This document shows positions 46,486 to 57,894 of a stretch of 64,000 nucleotides of DNA, in pieces. The stretch comes from Pardosa pseudoannulata. Its lineage: Eukaryota; Arthropoda; Arachnida; Araneae; Lycosidae. The stretch spans positions 86,769,575 to 86,833,574 of the forward strand of contig CM063504.1 of NCBI GenBank assembly GCA_032207245.1, in the 5' to 3' direction. How positions within the stretch are numbered: position 1 is the stretch's first letter; every line of letters starts with the position of its first letter. The notes beneath the pieces were generated by a model that had not been told where the DNA came from, ran no database searches, and saw only the letters and a list, made by a program, of their open reading frames with translations. Made by a program: the position numbers and the translations under genes.

Positions 46486-46653
46486 TTACATTTCATCTTC
46501 AGTTACAGGAATATTTTTATACAGTCTAACTTCGATAACTCGACTTCCTATAAGTCGAATAATCTTCTAACTTGAACTTTTAATAAAGTCCCGAATCATG
46601 TCTATGCTTTTCTTTAAAAAACTGTCTCGATAACTCGAAATGAACATCTTCTA

Positions 46654-46809
46654 GTTTGGTTTGGTTTGGTTTGGTTTGGAGTGCTACGGTCTACTTTTTA
46701 CAACATGAGGGCTAATGAGACCGGGACCTACAGCTTAAAGCCGATTCCGAACGGCTACGAACATCCATGCCAATGTGGGATTCGAACCCACGAACTCAGG
46801 TACCGAAGG
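46654..46809 (-). repeat. tRNA-derived SINE nested in the Tigger element
   Basis: A 12-bp repeat GAACATCTTCTA flanks it (46642-46653 and 46810-46821). On the plus strand it starts with an extended TTTGGTTTGG tail array and ends just after the B-box complement. The A-box part of the tRNA head is missing (5' truncation). Confidence 0.92.
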
Positions 46810-46899
46810 GAACATCTTCTAAGTCGAAGTTTTTGTGATAGATTTCCCTGGTAAAAAACACAATTCTGTTCAAAACTTCGAATGCCAGTCCACTTGTGA

Positions 46900-47097
46900 C
46901 CTTCGAGAACCTTCGTTCTCAAAGGTCATGAGCAAGCACAGGACGCTATTCACATTTTACAACAATACCTGAAGACCACCGAAGGTACAGAAAACACCCT
47001 ATTTAACTGTGTTCAAAAATTAGGTGACTTTGTGAATGCCAACAACCTTAAAAATAACTGCCTTTTTCAAATAAGATTTACATGGTATGTATACTAA
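46900..47097 (+). pseudogene. Tigger transposase C-terminal remnant
   Basis: The readable frame runs GHEQAQDAIHILQQYLKTTE, then NTLFNCVQKLGDFVNANNL, ending at TAA 47095-47097. The pattern resembles the helical tail of Tigger/CENP-B-like transposases. No DNA-binding or DDE part survives, and a TGA precedes it. Confidence 0.45.
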
Positions 47098-47569
47098 TTA
47101 ATATGTAATAAGGCCAAATTTCTTGAGTTTTAATAAACCTTTTGAACCCATTCTTCTCTTGTTGTTTGCATAGGCTATTAAAAAATTGAAATGCGTACAA
47201 CTATAGTATTATGGCACATATCAAACCATTGAAACCATGTCGACCCATCTTAAGAGCTAGTTGAGAGGAATGGTAGGTAACTTCGATAAATCGAACTTTT
47301 TATAAGCCGAATATTTTTAGGGGTCCTCTGGGACTTCGAGTTATCGAAGTTCGACTGTACATATGCAGCAAACAGAATCCATTTAAACGTATTTCTGATG
47401 TACTGTTTCTCAAAAATGTTTTTACATATTTCATAGTTGAAAACGATTTTTCAGCTGGGCATGTTGTAACTGGCAAAGCGACTAAAATTTTTAAGAGTTT
47501 ATGGATATTCGGGAAAATTTCTACATTACATTCTTGTAAATCTTTTAAAGCAGTTAATCTACTTTATTT

Positions 47570-47957
47570 CTTTTCCATAGGTGATATTATTAAAACTTTC
47601 CTCCCTTCTTTTTTCAGTTTTGAGAAAAATCTTGGGGAATGCATATGTCCCTTTGCATCCCACATCTTTAGTTCGTTAACAGACGTTTAAGGTCATCTGT
47701 CAATAGGCGTTTCTAGTGTACTCCAAATAAGAAATCTTTTGGTAGACATTGGTGTAGTGACGCCCAAAGCATTTGAAAAACACATTGTAAGAAGCACATG
47801 ATAAAAGCAGTGGTCTACAAGAATATTGAAGCAAGAATTTTTTTATCTTTTGTATCAAGTCATTAAGCCCTTGCTTGACACCCTAACTCTGTTCGGGCAA
47901 TGTAAATGCTACCGCCTAGGGGCTCATATCATAGGAGGACTCAGAAGTATCATAAGT
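47570..47957. other. Probable decayed hAT coding region
   Basis: It lies directly upstream (minus strand) of the hAT dimerisation domain, but all frames contain stops. Assigned by position only. Confidence 0.35.
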
Positions 47958-47961
47958 TTAG

Positions 47962-48750
47962 CCCTTTGACAATTTCATTTTTTTCCAGAATTCGGTCAAA
48001 AAAATGTCACATTTTTTATTGCATTTTTTTTGTTCATTTTACATTTTAAAGAAAAAGATGTGTTAGTAAAATTAACATTTCTAATATTTTTAAGCATTTA
48101 TTACAACTTTTTTTCTTTCTGTGAAAGCATCATAGAACTGAAGTTTACCTTTAGTCTCATCGATATCCAAATTAATTTTTGGAATTCCGGTGAAAGCAAA
48201 TCTAGGAGGCGGATCCAAAGGATTATCACAATTAATTTCACAAAAATGTCTTGCCTGACTGATTCCATCTGTACTACTACCAGAGTCACTACTATTCAGG
48301 TCATGTAGTAAACTTTTGCTACTATCATTTACAGATAATTCAGTTTCTGATTCCGGTTCACATATCGAATCACAAGAAATTAGTTCCATACGCTCTGAAT
48401 TATCCATTATTTTAAAGTAAAGATATATTATTCAACTCTTACATCAATAAAAGTATCAGGCGGTTAGTAAAATATAACCAGAAAGCTATACACTGAAAGA
48501 TAAAAATTCGTCTTCTGATACAAAACATGTGAAAAAACCCGCGCTTTTGAACCAATCAGAGTAGAAAATACAATAAACTGCAAACTATCATTTACTGGAT
48601 CTATACGAATAATTTGTTACTAAAATTCGAAAAAATACGGCCAAAACAATGCTAACGAAATAGAAATCAGATTGCCCGTACGCCGTATGGGCAAATCAGT
48701 AAAGGCCCGAAAACTGTGCCCGTACGGCGTAAGGCAAAATAGGGAAGGGG
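47962..48750 (-). mobile_element. piggyBac-family remnant element with TTAG flanks
   Basis: TTAG occurs on both sides (47958-47961 and 48751-48754), a variant of the TTAA target. Ends begin CCCTTTGAC on the left and CCCCTTCCC (complement) on the right. Near the right end are the inverted subterminal motifs GCCCGTACGCCGTATGGGC and GCCCGTACGGCGTAAGGC. A piggyBac-like transposase N-terminus is encoded inside. At 789 bp it is heavily internally deleted. Confidence 0.65.
48090..48407 (-). pseudogene. piggyBac transposase N-terminal fragment
   Basis: A 105-codon frame. The first ~65 residues are acidic and Ser-rich (SVNDSSKSLL, SSDSGSSTDG), typical of the disordered N-terminus of piggyBac transposases. 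It then has DPPPRFAFTGIPKINLDID and LQFYDAFTE, matching the conserved entry into the transposase domain (PF-x-G-x-P-G-I then YF-x-L-F). The DDD catalytic core and C-terminal Cys-rich domain are missing. Confidence 0.6.
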
Positions 48751-48754
48751 TTAG

Positions 48755-50219
48755 TATAGTAATTCTTGGTAGATGAGCCGGGGTTTATGTGTGTTTAAAA
48801 CCCAGGGCCGTAGTCAGAAATTCTTATGTATGTATAATGTTAATGAGTATCATAATACAGTGGGATTTTAAGGTATCAAAATGATTAAAAAATTATATAA
48901 TGAACAAATTTATAGCCTTGAATGAGTAATGTAGTAACTACGCAATAAATTTAATAGTAAAATGTACATTGATAATATACAAACTATGCATGGTATTAAA
49001 TTCTAATTTTTAAGCAAAAGTATAACCAAAGAAAAAGAATAATTTGGAAAGAAAAATGAAGATGTTCATATTTTTACCTGTATATAATAAAATATGATCT
49101 TTTTGAAATTGAAAAATATGATCTTTTTACAATTTCTTTCGATTGTATATAATAAAAGTGCTATTTAATTTTAATTGAATAATTTGATACTGTTTAACTC
49201 AACGACTTTCTACATACTGTTGTGTAACACTAAGTGTCACATCAACACACATGGTCAATTTTCTTTCCATGACTGCTAACTACTGGTCTAAAAATTTGCC
49301 TTACGGTCTTGTTAAAACTTATATGTAACAACTGTGGCGAATTTACCGGCGTGGCGTATCTAAAAATTTCTGTGTGGGGTGGTCCCCTAAATCCCCCTCC
49401 CTAAATTGTTCCTAAACTACTTTAACCTGTCTTATCTTTCTTTTATGAAAGTTTTTATTTTGTGTGTGTGTGTGTGTAAAAATAAATAGACTGTCAATGG
49501 TCTTTTAATTCATTTACCTAAACTACTTTTTGCCACAGCTTATAAAGAAACTTTCTTTTATGAAAACTTTCTTATCATTAATTGAGGAAATTAGATGGTA
49601 GACAGTTTTGTGTGCGTCTACGAAGGAGCTAAATAGATTTCAACAAGTGTCAATGGTCTTTTAATTCATTTACTTCAGAACGTAAAGTTTCCCCTTTTCT
49701 GTTCCTCAGTAGATAGAGAGGAAAACCTTCAGAAACATGAACTATAACGTCCTTGAAAGTTTAATGGGGGAGCATTAAAGTTTAAATTGTATTTTTAAAA
49801 ACCTGCGTTGAAAAAAAATTGAAAAGGACGACTTTAAAATCTGTAAGCATAAAAACTTATTTATTACATTTTGTAAGCGAAGATAAAGATTGAATTTTTA
49901 AATGAGCTGCTTGATAAAACGTGATTGAGTTTACTAAGAAAGAAAAGAAGAATAAAGATGTTTTAATAAGTGTTTTAAATATTTTATAAAGTATTCGAAA
50001 GTTTGAAAGTGATTAAAAACAATATCAAATAATTGTAAAAAAAAAAACTCTGAGAAATTTTTTAATTTATTAAATATATAATGCATAAAAATAATTTTGC
50101 AACATAAAACAAAAAAAGATGATAAAAAAAGAATAATAGAAATATTATTCAAAAGCTTTTATGGTTTAAAATTATTCGAGATCCAGTAGTTTACTCAAGA
50201 AGGGAAAAGTATTTGTTAT
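48755..50219. other. Non-coding stretch before the satellite
   Basis: AT-rich with a (GT)n run near 49460-49476. The sequence CAATGGTCTTTTAATTCATT followed by TACC/TACT occurs twice (near 49494 and 49650). Nothing coding. Confidence 0.4.
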
Positions 50220-50981
50220 AAAGATGTTAATTCTAAAATATTTAGTTTATTAGTTTAGTTAAATACTTTAATTAAAGTATTACAAAGTTTTGAATTCGTG
50301 ATTACAAAACAATTACCAAATTATTTAATTCCTTAAATAATTAAAAAAAGAATTTTCTAATTATTTAGGGAGAAATCTCCTTTTAAAGCTTTGCTTATTA
50401 ATATTTTTTATATAATGGAACCATTTATTAATTATGGAATGTTTTTTTTAATTTTAGCAACATTTAATAACAATTAAATTTTTATTTTATTTGTTGGCCG
50501 TTATCTTGTTATTTTTTAAAAATAGAATTTCAATATAGTAGCTTATGCATTTAATATTTTTAGCTGAAATAATGTAGTTATATGAATAAATATATGTCTT
50601 TTAACCTAACAAAATGCTTAAATTATACATGTCTTAAACACATACTGCCTCCTTAAAGTCTACATATACTTAACCATTCTATTTAGTTAGAGATTATTTT
50701 AATTCAAGTATTACAAAGTTTTGAATTCGTGATTATATGTAAAACAATTACCAAATATTACAAAACAATTACCAAATTATTTAATTCTTTAAAAAATTAA
50801 AAAAGGATTTTATAATTATTTAGGGATAAATCTCCTTTTAATGCTTTGCTTATTAATATTTTTATATAATAGAACCATTTAATAATTATGAAATATTTCA
50901 AGAGTATATCGAATTTTTTTTTATTTTAGCAACTTTTAACTGCAATTAAATTTTTATTTTATTTGTTAGCAGATTTCTTGT

Positions 50982-51026
<45 letters not shown>

Positions 51027-52405
51027 CATTATAGTAATTTATACATTTAACGTTTTTAACTGAAATAATGTAGTTATGTGAATAAATATGTCTTTTAACC
51101 TAACAAAATGCTCAAAGTATAGATGTGTTAAACACATACTGCCTCTTTAAAGTCTACATATACTTAACCATTCTATTAAAGTATAACAAAGTTTTGAATT
51201 CGTGATTATATGTAAAATATTTACCAAATATTATAAAACAATTACCAAATTATTTAATTCCTTAAATAATCAAAAAAGGGTTTTATAATTATTTATAGAT
51301 AAAGCTCCTTTTAATACTTTCCTTATTAATATTTTTATATAATGGAACCATTTATTAATTATGAAATGTTTCAAGAGTATGGGGTACTTTTTTTTATTTT
51401 AGCAATATTTAATGACAATTAAATTTTTATTTTATTTGTTGGCATTTATCTTGTTAATTTTCTAAATAGAATTTCAGTATAGTAATTTATGCATTTAATA
51501 TTATTAGCTGAAATAATGTAGTTATATGAATAAATATATGTCTTTTAACCTAACAAAATGCTCAAAGTATACATGTCTTAAATACATACTGCCTCTTTAA
51601 AGTCAACGTATACTTAACCATTCTATTTAATTACAGATTATTTTAACTAAAGTGTAAGAAAGTTTTGAATTAGTGATTAAATGTAAAACAATTAACAAAT
51701 ATTACAAAACAATTACCAAATTATTTAATTTCTTAAAAAATTAAAAAACAATTTTCTAATTATTTAGCGAGAAATCTCCTTTTAAAGCTTTGCTTATTAA
51801 TACTCTTTATATAATGGAACCATTTATTAATTATGGAATGTTTCAAACTGGGGTAGTTTTTTTTAATTTTAGCAACATTTAATAACAATTAAATTTTTAT
51901 TTTATTTGTTGGCCGTTATCTTGTTATTTTTAAAAATAGAATTTCAATATAGTAGCTTATGCATTTAATATTTTTAGCTGAAATAATGTAGTTATATGAA
52001 TAAATATATGTCTTTTAACCTAACAAAATGCTCAAAGTATACATGTCTTAAACACATACTGCCTCTTTAAAATCTAGATATACTTAACCATTCTATTTAG
52101 TTACAGATTATTTTAATTAAAGTATTACAAAGTTTTGAATTCGTGATTATATGTAAAACAATTACCAAATATTACAAAACAATTACCAAATTATTTAATT
52201 CTTTGAAAAATTAAAAAAGGATTTTATAATTATTTAGGGATAAATCTCCTTTTAATGCTTTGCTTATTTATTATATTTTTTATATAATAGAACCATTTAA
52301 TAATTATGAAATATTTCAAGAGTATATCGAATTTTTTTTATTTTAGCAACATTTAATTGCAATTAAATTTTTATTTTATTTGTTAGCAGTTTTCCTGTTA
52401 TTTTT

Positions 52406-52445
<40 letters not shown>

Positions 52446-55400
52446 CATTATAGTAATTTATACATTTAACTTTTTTAGCTGAAATAATGTAGTTATGTGA
52501 ATAAATGTCTTTTAACCTAACAAAATGCTCAAAGTCTAGATGTGTTAAACACATACTGCCTCTTTATAGTCTACATATACTTAACCATGCTATTTAGTTA
52601 CAGATTATTTAGATTAAAGTATTAAAGTTTTGAATTCGTGATTATATGTAAAACAATTACCAAATATTACAAAACAATTACCAAATTATTTAATTCCTTA
52701 AATAATTAAAAAAGGATTTTATAATTATTTAGGGATAAATCTCCTTTTAATGCTTTGCTTATTAATATTTTTTATATAATAGAACCATTTATTAATTATG
52801 AATGTTTCAAGAGTACGGGGTAGTTTTTTTCATTTTAATAATATTTAATAACAATTAATTTTTTTTTCAATTATCTTGCTATTTTTTTTTTAATAGAATT
52901 TCAATATAGTAATTTATGCATTTAATATTTTAACTGAAATAATGTAGTTATTTGAATAAATATATGTCTTTTAACCTAACAAAATGCTCAAAGTATAGAT
53001 GTCTTAAACACATACTGTCTCTTTAAAGTCTACATATCTTTAACCGTTCTATTAAAGTATAACAAAGTTTTGAATTCGTGATTATATGTAAAATATTTAC
53101 CAAATATTACAAAACAATTACCAAATTATTTAATTCCTTAAATAATCAAAAAAGGGTTTTTTAATTATTTAAGGATAAATCTCTTTTTAATGCTTTCCTT
53201 ATTAATATTTTTATATAATGGAACCATTTATTAATTATGGAATGTTTCAATAATATTGTTCAATAATATAGTTTCTTTTATTTTAGCAGCATTTTATGAC
53301 AATTAAATTTTTATTTTATTTATTGGCAGTTATCATGTCCTTTTTAAAAAATAGAATTTCAATATAGTAATTTATACATTTAATATTTTTAACTGAAATA
53401 ATGTAGTAATATGAATAAATATAGGTCTTTTAACCTAACAAAATGGTCAAAGTACACATGTCTTAAACACATACTGCCTCTTAAAAGTCTACATATGCTT
53501 AACCATTCTATTTAGTTACAGATTATTTTAGTATTACAAGTATTACAAAGTTTTGAATTCATGATTGTATATAAAACAATTACCAAATATTAAAAAACAA
53601 TTACCAAATTATTTAATGCCTTATATAATTAAAAAAGTATTTTCTAATTATTTTGGGAGAAATCTCCTTTTAAAGCTTTGTTTATTAATATTTTTTATAT
53701 AATGGAACCATTTATTAATTGTGGAATGTTCAAAATGGGGTAGTTTTTTATTTTAGCAACATTTAATAACAATTAAATTTTTATTTTATTTGTAGGCAAT
53801 TATCTTGTTATTTTTTAAAATTAGAATTTCAATATAGTAATTTATGCATTTAATATTTTTATCTGAAATAATGTAGGTATATGAATAAATATATGTCTTT
53901 TAACCTAACAAAATGCTCAACGTACACATGTCTTAAACACATAAAGCCTCTTTAAAGTCTACATATACTTAACAACCATTCTATTTTGTTACAGATTATT
54001 TTAATTAAAGTATAACAAAGTTTTGAATTCGTGATTATATGTAAAACAATTACCAAATATTACAAAACAATTACCAAATTATTTAATTCCTTAAAAAATT
54101 AAAAAAGGATTTTATAATTATTTAGGGATAAATCTCCTTTTGATGCTTTCCTTATTAATATTTTTATATAATAGTACCATTTAATAATTATGGAATATTT
54201 CAAGGGTATATGGCAGTTTTTTTTATTTTAGCAACATTTAATTGCAATTAAATTTTTATTTTATTTGTTGGCAGTTTTCTTGTTATTTTTTAAATATATA
54301 TATAATTTCAATATAGTAATTGATACGTTTAACGTTTTTAGCTGAAATAATGTAGTTATGTGAATAAATATATGTCTTTTAACCTAACAAAATGCTCAAA
54401 GTATAGATGTGTTAAACACATACTGCCTCTTTAAAGTCTAGATATACTTAACCATTCTATTTTGTTACAGATTATTTAAAGTATTAAAGTTTTGAATTCG
54501 TGATTATATTTAAAACAATTACTAAATATTACAAAACAATTACCAAATTATTTAATTTCTTAAATAATTAAAAAAGGGTTTTCTAATTATTTAGGGATAA
54601 ATCTCCTTTTAATGCTTTCCTTATTAATATTTTTTATATAATGGAACCATTTATTAATTATGGAATGTTTCAAAAGTATTGGTTATTTTTTTTTATTTTA
54701 ACAACATTTAATGACAATTAAGTTTTTATTTTATTTTTTGGCAGTTATCTTATTATCTTTTAAAAATATAATTTAAATATAGTAATTTATGGATTTAATA
54801 TTTTTAGCTGAAATAATGTAGTTATATGACTAAATATATGTTTTTTAACCTAAGAAAATGCTCAAAGTATACATGTCTTAAACACGTACTGCCTCTTTAA
54901 AGTCTAAATATACTTAACCATTCTATTAAAGTATAACAAAGTTTGGAATTCGTGATTATATGTAAAATATTTACCAAATATTACAAAACAATTACCAAAT
55001 TACTTAATTATTTAATTCCTTAAATAATCAAAAAAGGGTTTTCTAATTATTTAAGGATAAATCTCCTTTTAATGATTTCCTTATTAATATTTTTATATAA
55101 AGGAACCATTTATTAATTATGGAATGTTTCAAGAGTATGGGGTAATTTTTTTTATTTTAACAATATATTATGACATTTAAATTTTTATTTTATTTGTTGG
55201 CAGTATCTTGTTAATTTTTTAAATAGAATTTAAATATAGTAATTTATGCCTTTAATATTATTAGCTGAAATAATGTAGTTATATGAATAAATATATATCT
55301 TTTAACCTAACAAAGTGCTCAAAGTATATATGTCTTAAACACATACTGCCTCTTTAAAGTCTGCAGCCGAATGATGGCCGATAGGTTAGGGGGCTGTCCT

Positions 55401-55600
55401 TCGGTAACGGAGTTCGTAGGTTCGAATCCCACGGTGGCATGTATCTGCCGAATCGGCTTTAAGCTGTAAGTCCCGGTCTCATTAGCCCTCGTGTTGCAAA
55501 AAGTAGACCATAGCACCCGAAATCAAACCAAACCAAAACTTTAAAGTCTACATATACTCAAACATTCTATTTGCTACGAGATACAGTCTTTGCACTAAAA
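50220..55600. repeat. Satellite array, ~465-bp monomer, about 11 copies, higher-order period of four
   Basis: The marker TTTTAACCTAACAAAATGCT recurs near 50605, 51098, 51548, 52018, 52516, 52974, 53436, 53902, 54381, 54848 and 55307 (one or two base changes in some copies), i.e. every 450-498 bp. Variant monomers alternate. One type carries GAAATATTTCAAGAGTATAT and an internal (TA)n. The next reads AGATGTGTT instead of ACATGTCTT. A third lacks the TTAGTTACAGATTATTTTAA segment (51175, 53045, 54918). A fourth carries GGGAGAAATCTCC or similar. Same-type monomers in the last two sets are about 1.87 kb apart. No coding capacity. Confidence 0.9.
55363..55538 (+). repeat. tRNA-derived SINE inserted in the satellite
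   Basis: An 11-bp repeat CTTTAAAGTCT flanks it (55352-55362 and 55539-55549) and matches the satellite monomer at that point. Head GCCGAATGATGGCCGATAGG, B box GTAGGTTCGAATCCCACG, tail ending AATCAAACCAAACCAAAA. Full length with a small body deletion. Confidence 0.93.
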
Positions 55601-56306
55601 TGTACGAAAAATATGAAAAAAACCAATTTTATGCCATTAGGGCTCTACTGTTAATAGTTTTGACTGTTGCTTTTCGCAAGTGCTTCTTTCTATCTCTTTC
55701 ACCTCCTGATTTCGTCTAATTATCCAAGTCAAAAGTTTGCTGCGTTCAACAAATTTGATCAACGACCTTTAAATAGTTCCTCTACCACCGCTCTTACTTA
55801 TCTCCGAACTGTTTCCTCTTTGGGTGAATACTGCGGAATGTGGTTTTCCTCCCCAACTTAATGTATTCAATTTTTAGTTAATTTTTACCATTCCTGCCAG
55901 CAAGGAGAAAATTTCGGATTTTAACGGATCTGTGATTTTAAATTTTTCCTGCCAAAAGCGGTCAGAAAATTTCTAAAATTGTCGAAAGATTTGACTTGAG
56001 GATTACTTTCTCTCATACTAACTTTTCTTCTTGAATTTTAAATACACCTTTGATTTCTGAATTAGCTGGAATATTTAGCAAATCTTTCACCCGTTCCTAT
56101 ATTTGTCATGCCGAACATGCCGCTGATTTCCACTTAAATACACAAAACGTGAAAATTGCGTTTAAAAGTATCATTTACCCCTTATTTCTACTGATCAAAA
56201 CCCTCCTGCAGAGATTTTCATAATATTAAAATTATCTATTATTGAAAAAATGTAATCCACTATTTATTAGAAGTATTTAGAAGTAAATTATTAGTAACAT
56301 TTAGAA
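55601..56306. other. Non-coding stretch between satellite and hAT
   Basis: Slightly less AT-rich. The 64-codon plus frame at 55667-55861 is unrecognised. Nothing else supported. Confidence 0.4.
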
Positions 56307-56776
56307 CAGTGCTGGACAAATACTTTTAAGCTCGGGCCAAAATGAAATTTTCAAAATGTCTCCCGGGCCGGAAGACTATACAGCGTACGCTATGTACACG
56401 CGAATGTTTTGGGTAGTGTTTTTTCCCTGCCCAAGAAATTTTTTTGACAAAAACACTATAAGTATCATTTTAAAGTATTTGGAGAGAGAAATGTGACAGT
56501 TAATAAAAGATAATAGTAATAATAAGCTGTCTTACTTAGGTGTTTATGCGAACAATTTGTGCCCAGTAAAATATGTCACTTAATTTTTAAAGAAATAGGA
56601 CCTATTATATTAAATTAATGGTTATTAAATAAATCAGTTAATAAAAGATTTTATTTTGATATTTATTTATATCTTAACTATAAAAATTATTTAATTTTGA
56701 TCATAGTTATTACATTTTTATATTTATATTACATTTTGTAAATATAATAGTAAATAAAATTATAAAAAGAAAAGAC

Positions 56777-56827
56777 TGTTCACGGCCCAAGGTCAAAACA
56801 CTTCAACTACTTCCCATCCCCGTTCCA
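56777..56827 (+). mobile_element. 5' LTR of the BEL/Pao element, internally deleted
   Basis: 51 bp. It equals the first 32 and last 19 bp of the 140-bp 3' LTR with 89 bp missing between; all 51 shared positions are identical. The missing part (equivalent to 62340-62428) includes the poly(A) signal and probably the promoter, so this copy is unlikely to start transcription from its own LTR. A 5-bp duplication AAGAC precedes it (56772-56776). Confidence 0.88.
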
Positions 56828-56845
56828 TGGTCCGTCGAGCCGGAG
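56828..56845 (+). promoter_or_regulatory. Primer-binding site, tRNA-Tyr-like
   Basis: TGGTCCGTCGAGCCGGAG follows the 5' LTR directly. It is complementary to a tRNA 3' end finishing in CCGGCTCGACGGACCA, which resembles metazoan tRNA-Tyr ends with about one mismatch. The tRNA identity is from memory of tRNA sequences and is tentative. Confidence 0.5.
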
Positions 56846-57000
56846 CAAGCTTTAATTCATTAAGTCAAATACTTAAGGATGACGTGTAGTACATAAAGTG
56901 TCGACGACAGCATTACAAATCAAAGGAATTTCGCTCAACAGAGCTAAATCGAAAACGAAACAAAACAAGCATCAAAGCGTCGCTCTCAGTTGGGAAGGTC

Positions 57001-57891
57001 ATGGATACACTTCTAAAGCAAAAGCGAATATTTAAAGGTAAGCTTACTAGATTATCTAATCTATTAGACAATTTAAAAAATCAAACAATTTCTATTTCTA
57101 TAATCGAAGTTTATGAGAACGATGTTAAGACTTTAGATTCTGAATTAAACAAATTAAACAACGATATTCTAACTGAATGTTCCGATAAAGAATTTGATAA
57201 ATATGAACAGGAAATGCATGAGCTATTTTCTAAATTAGACACATTGAAAATTATTTTAAAAGAAGAAGTAAATAAACTCAATAAGAAAGATGCAAATACT
57301 TCTGCATGTCAAAATTCAGTTAATGCTAATGTCAATAGTTTAAAGCTTCCGCGTGTAGAACTTCCAGTATTTACTTCAAATTACATTGATTGGATTTCAT
57401 TTCGAGATTTATTTTTAGCAAGTGTAGGGAATAACGATAGTTTAAGTGACAGCCAAAAGTTGCAATACTTAAAACTTTCTGTAAGAGGTGAAGCAGCCAT
57501 TTTATTGCAATCCATTCAGATTTCTAATGAAAATTACAAAAAAGCATGGAATACACTCTCAGAACGTTACGAAAATGTAGCTGAAATCGTAAATGCTGCA
57601 TTAAATAAATTAATTACGCAGCCTGTTTTAAAACAAGAAACAGCATCAGGTTTACGTAAATTAATAGACACAACGCAACAATGCATTGATACATTAAAAA
57701 TCCTAAAACAGCCAGTAGAGCATTGGGATACCATAATTATTTTTTTGTTAAAAGGCAAGCTTGATTCCGAAACACTCAGAGTATGGACATTGCAACAGAA
57801 TAACAAAATTTCTTCTTTTGCTGACTTCAAAACTTTCATAGTAAACCGCGCCTGTGCTATAGCTAGTTTGGCCATAGATAGGCTTTCTTAG
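57001..57891 (+). CDS. BEL/Pao gag (DUF1759-type) region
   Basis: 296 codons from MDTLLKQKRI to the TAG at 57889-57891. The N-terminal ~95 residues are helical and charged (coiled-coil-like). The core starts at LKLPRVELPVFTSNYIDW (about residue 115) and includes RDLFLASVGNNDSLSD, QKLQYLKLSVRGEAA and AWNTLSERYENV, the classical capsid-like domain of BEL/Pao gag. Pol continues in the same frame three bases after the stop, so gag and pol would be one polyprotein but for this TAG. Either the TAG is a disabling mutation or it works by readthrough to set the gag:pol ratio; most BEL/Pao elements use a single continuous frame, favouring the first. Confidence 0.9.
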   Translation: MDTLLKQKRIFKGKLTRLSNLLDNLKNQTISISIIEVYENDVKTLDSELNKLNNDILTECSDKEFDKYEQEMHELFSKLDTLKIILKEEVNKLNKKDANTSACQNSVNANVNSLKLPRVELPVFTSNYIDWISFRDLFLASVGNNDSLSDSQKLQYLKLSVRGEAAILLQSIQISNENYKKAWNTLSERYENVAEIVNAALNKLITQPVLKQETASGLRKLIDTTQQCIDTLKILKQPVEHWDTIIIFLLKGKLDSETLRVWTLQQNNKISSFADFKTFIVNRACAIASLAIDRLS

Positions 57892-57894
57892 TCT

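Larger units (their letters stand above)
46522..47357 (+). mobile_element. Tigger-like (pogo group) DNA element, nested in hAT
   Basis: TA flanks both ends (46520-46521 and 47358-47359). The inverted ends are CAGTCTAACTTCGATAACTC on the left, and the complement of GAGTTATCGAAGTTCGACTG on the right, the well-known Tigger-type terminus. About 836 bp long, including a SINE. It keeps only the end of a transposase frame, so it is non-autonomous. Confidence 0.85.
46486..47566 (-). pseudogene. hAT transposase C-terminal dimerisation domain, split by a Tigger element
   Basis: On the minus strand, 47566-47361 encodes the hAT C-terminal dimerisation motif: EIFPNIHKLLKILVALPVTT, then AEKSFSTMKYVKTFLRNSTS and RLNGFCLLHM. 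The frame then runs into the Tigger element at a TA and resumes, in frame, on its far side (46521-46489) before a TAA at 46486-46488. Upstream of 47566 the frame is closed and the remaining transposase (to about 47960) is decayed beyond confident reading. It is a broken hAT transposase used as a landing site. Confidence 0.75.

Noticed and set aside
55319..55516. A 65-codon minus frame containing ANETGTYSLKPI
   Set aside because: It is a translation of the SINE body; the same peptide appears at 46666-46854 from another SINE copy.
50220..55600. CRISPR-like regular repeats
   Set aside because: Repeat units are ~465 bp with no repeat-spacer pattern, in a eukaryotic genome; it is a satellite.
57567..57875. 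Minus-strand frame opposite gag, and similar frames opposite or within pol (58163-58432, 58952-59140, 60639-60845)
   Set aside because: Shadows of the BEL/Pao coding region in other frames.
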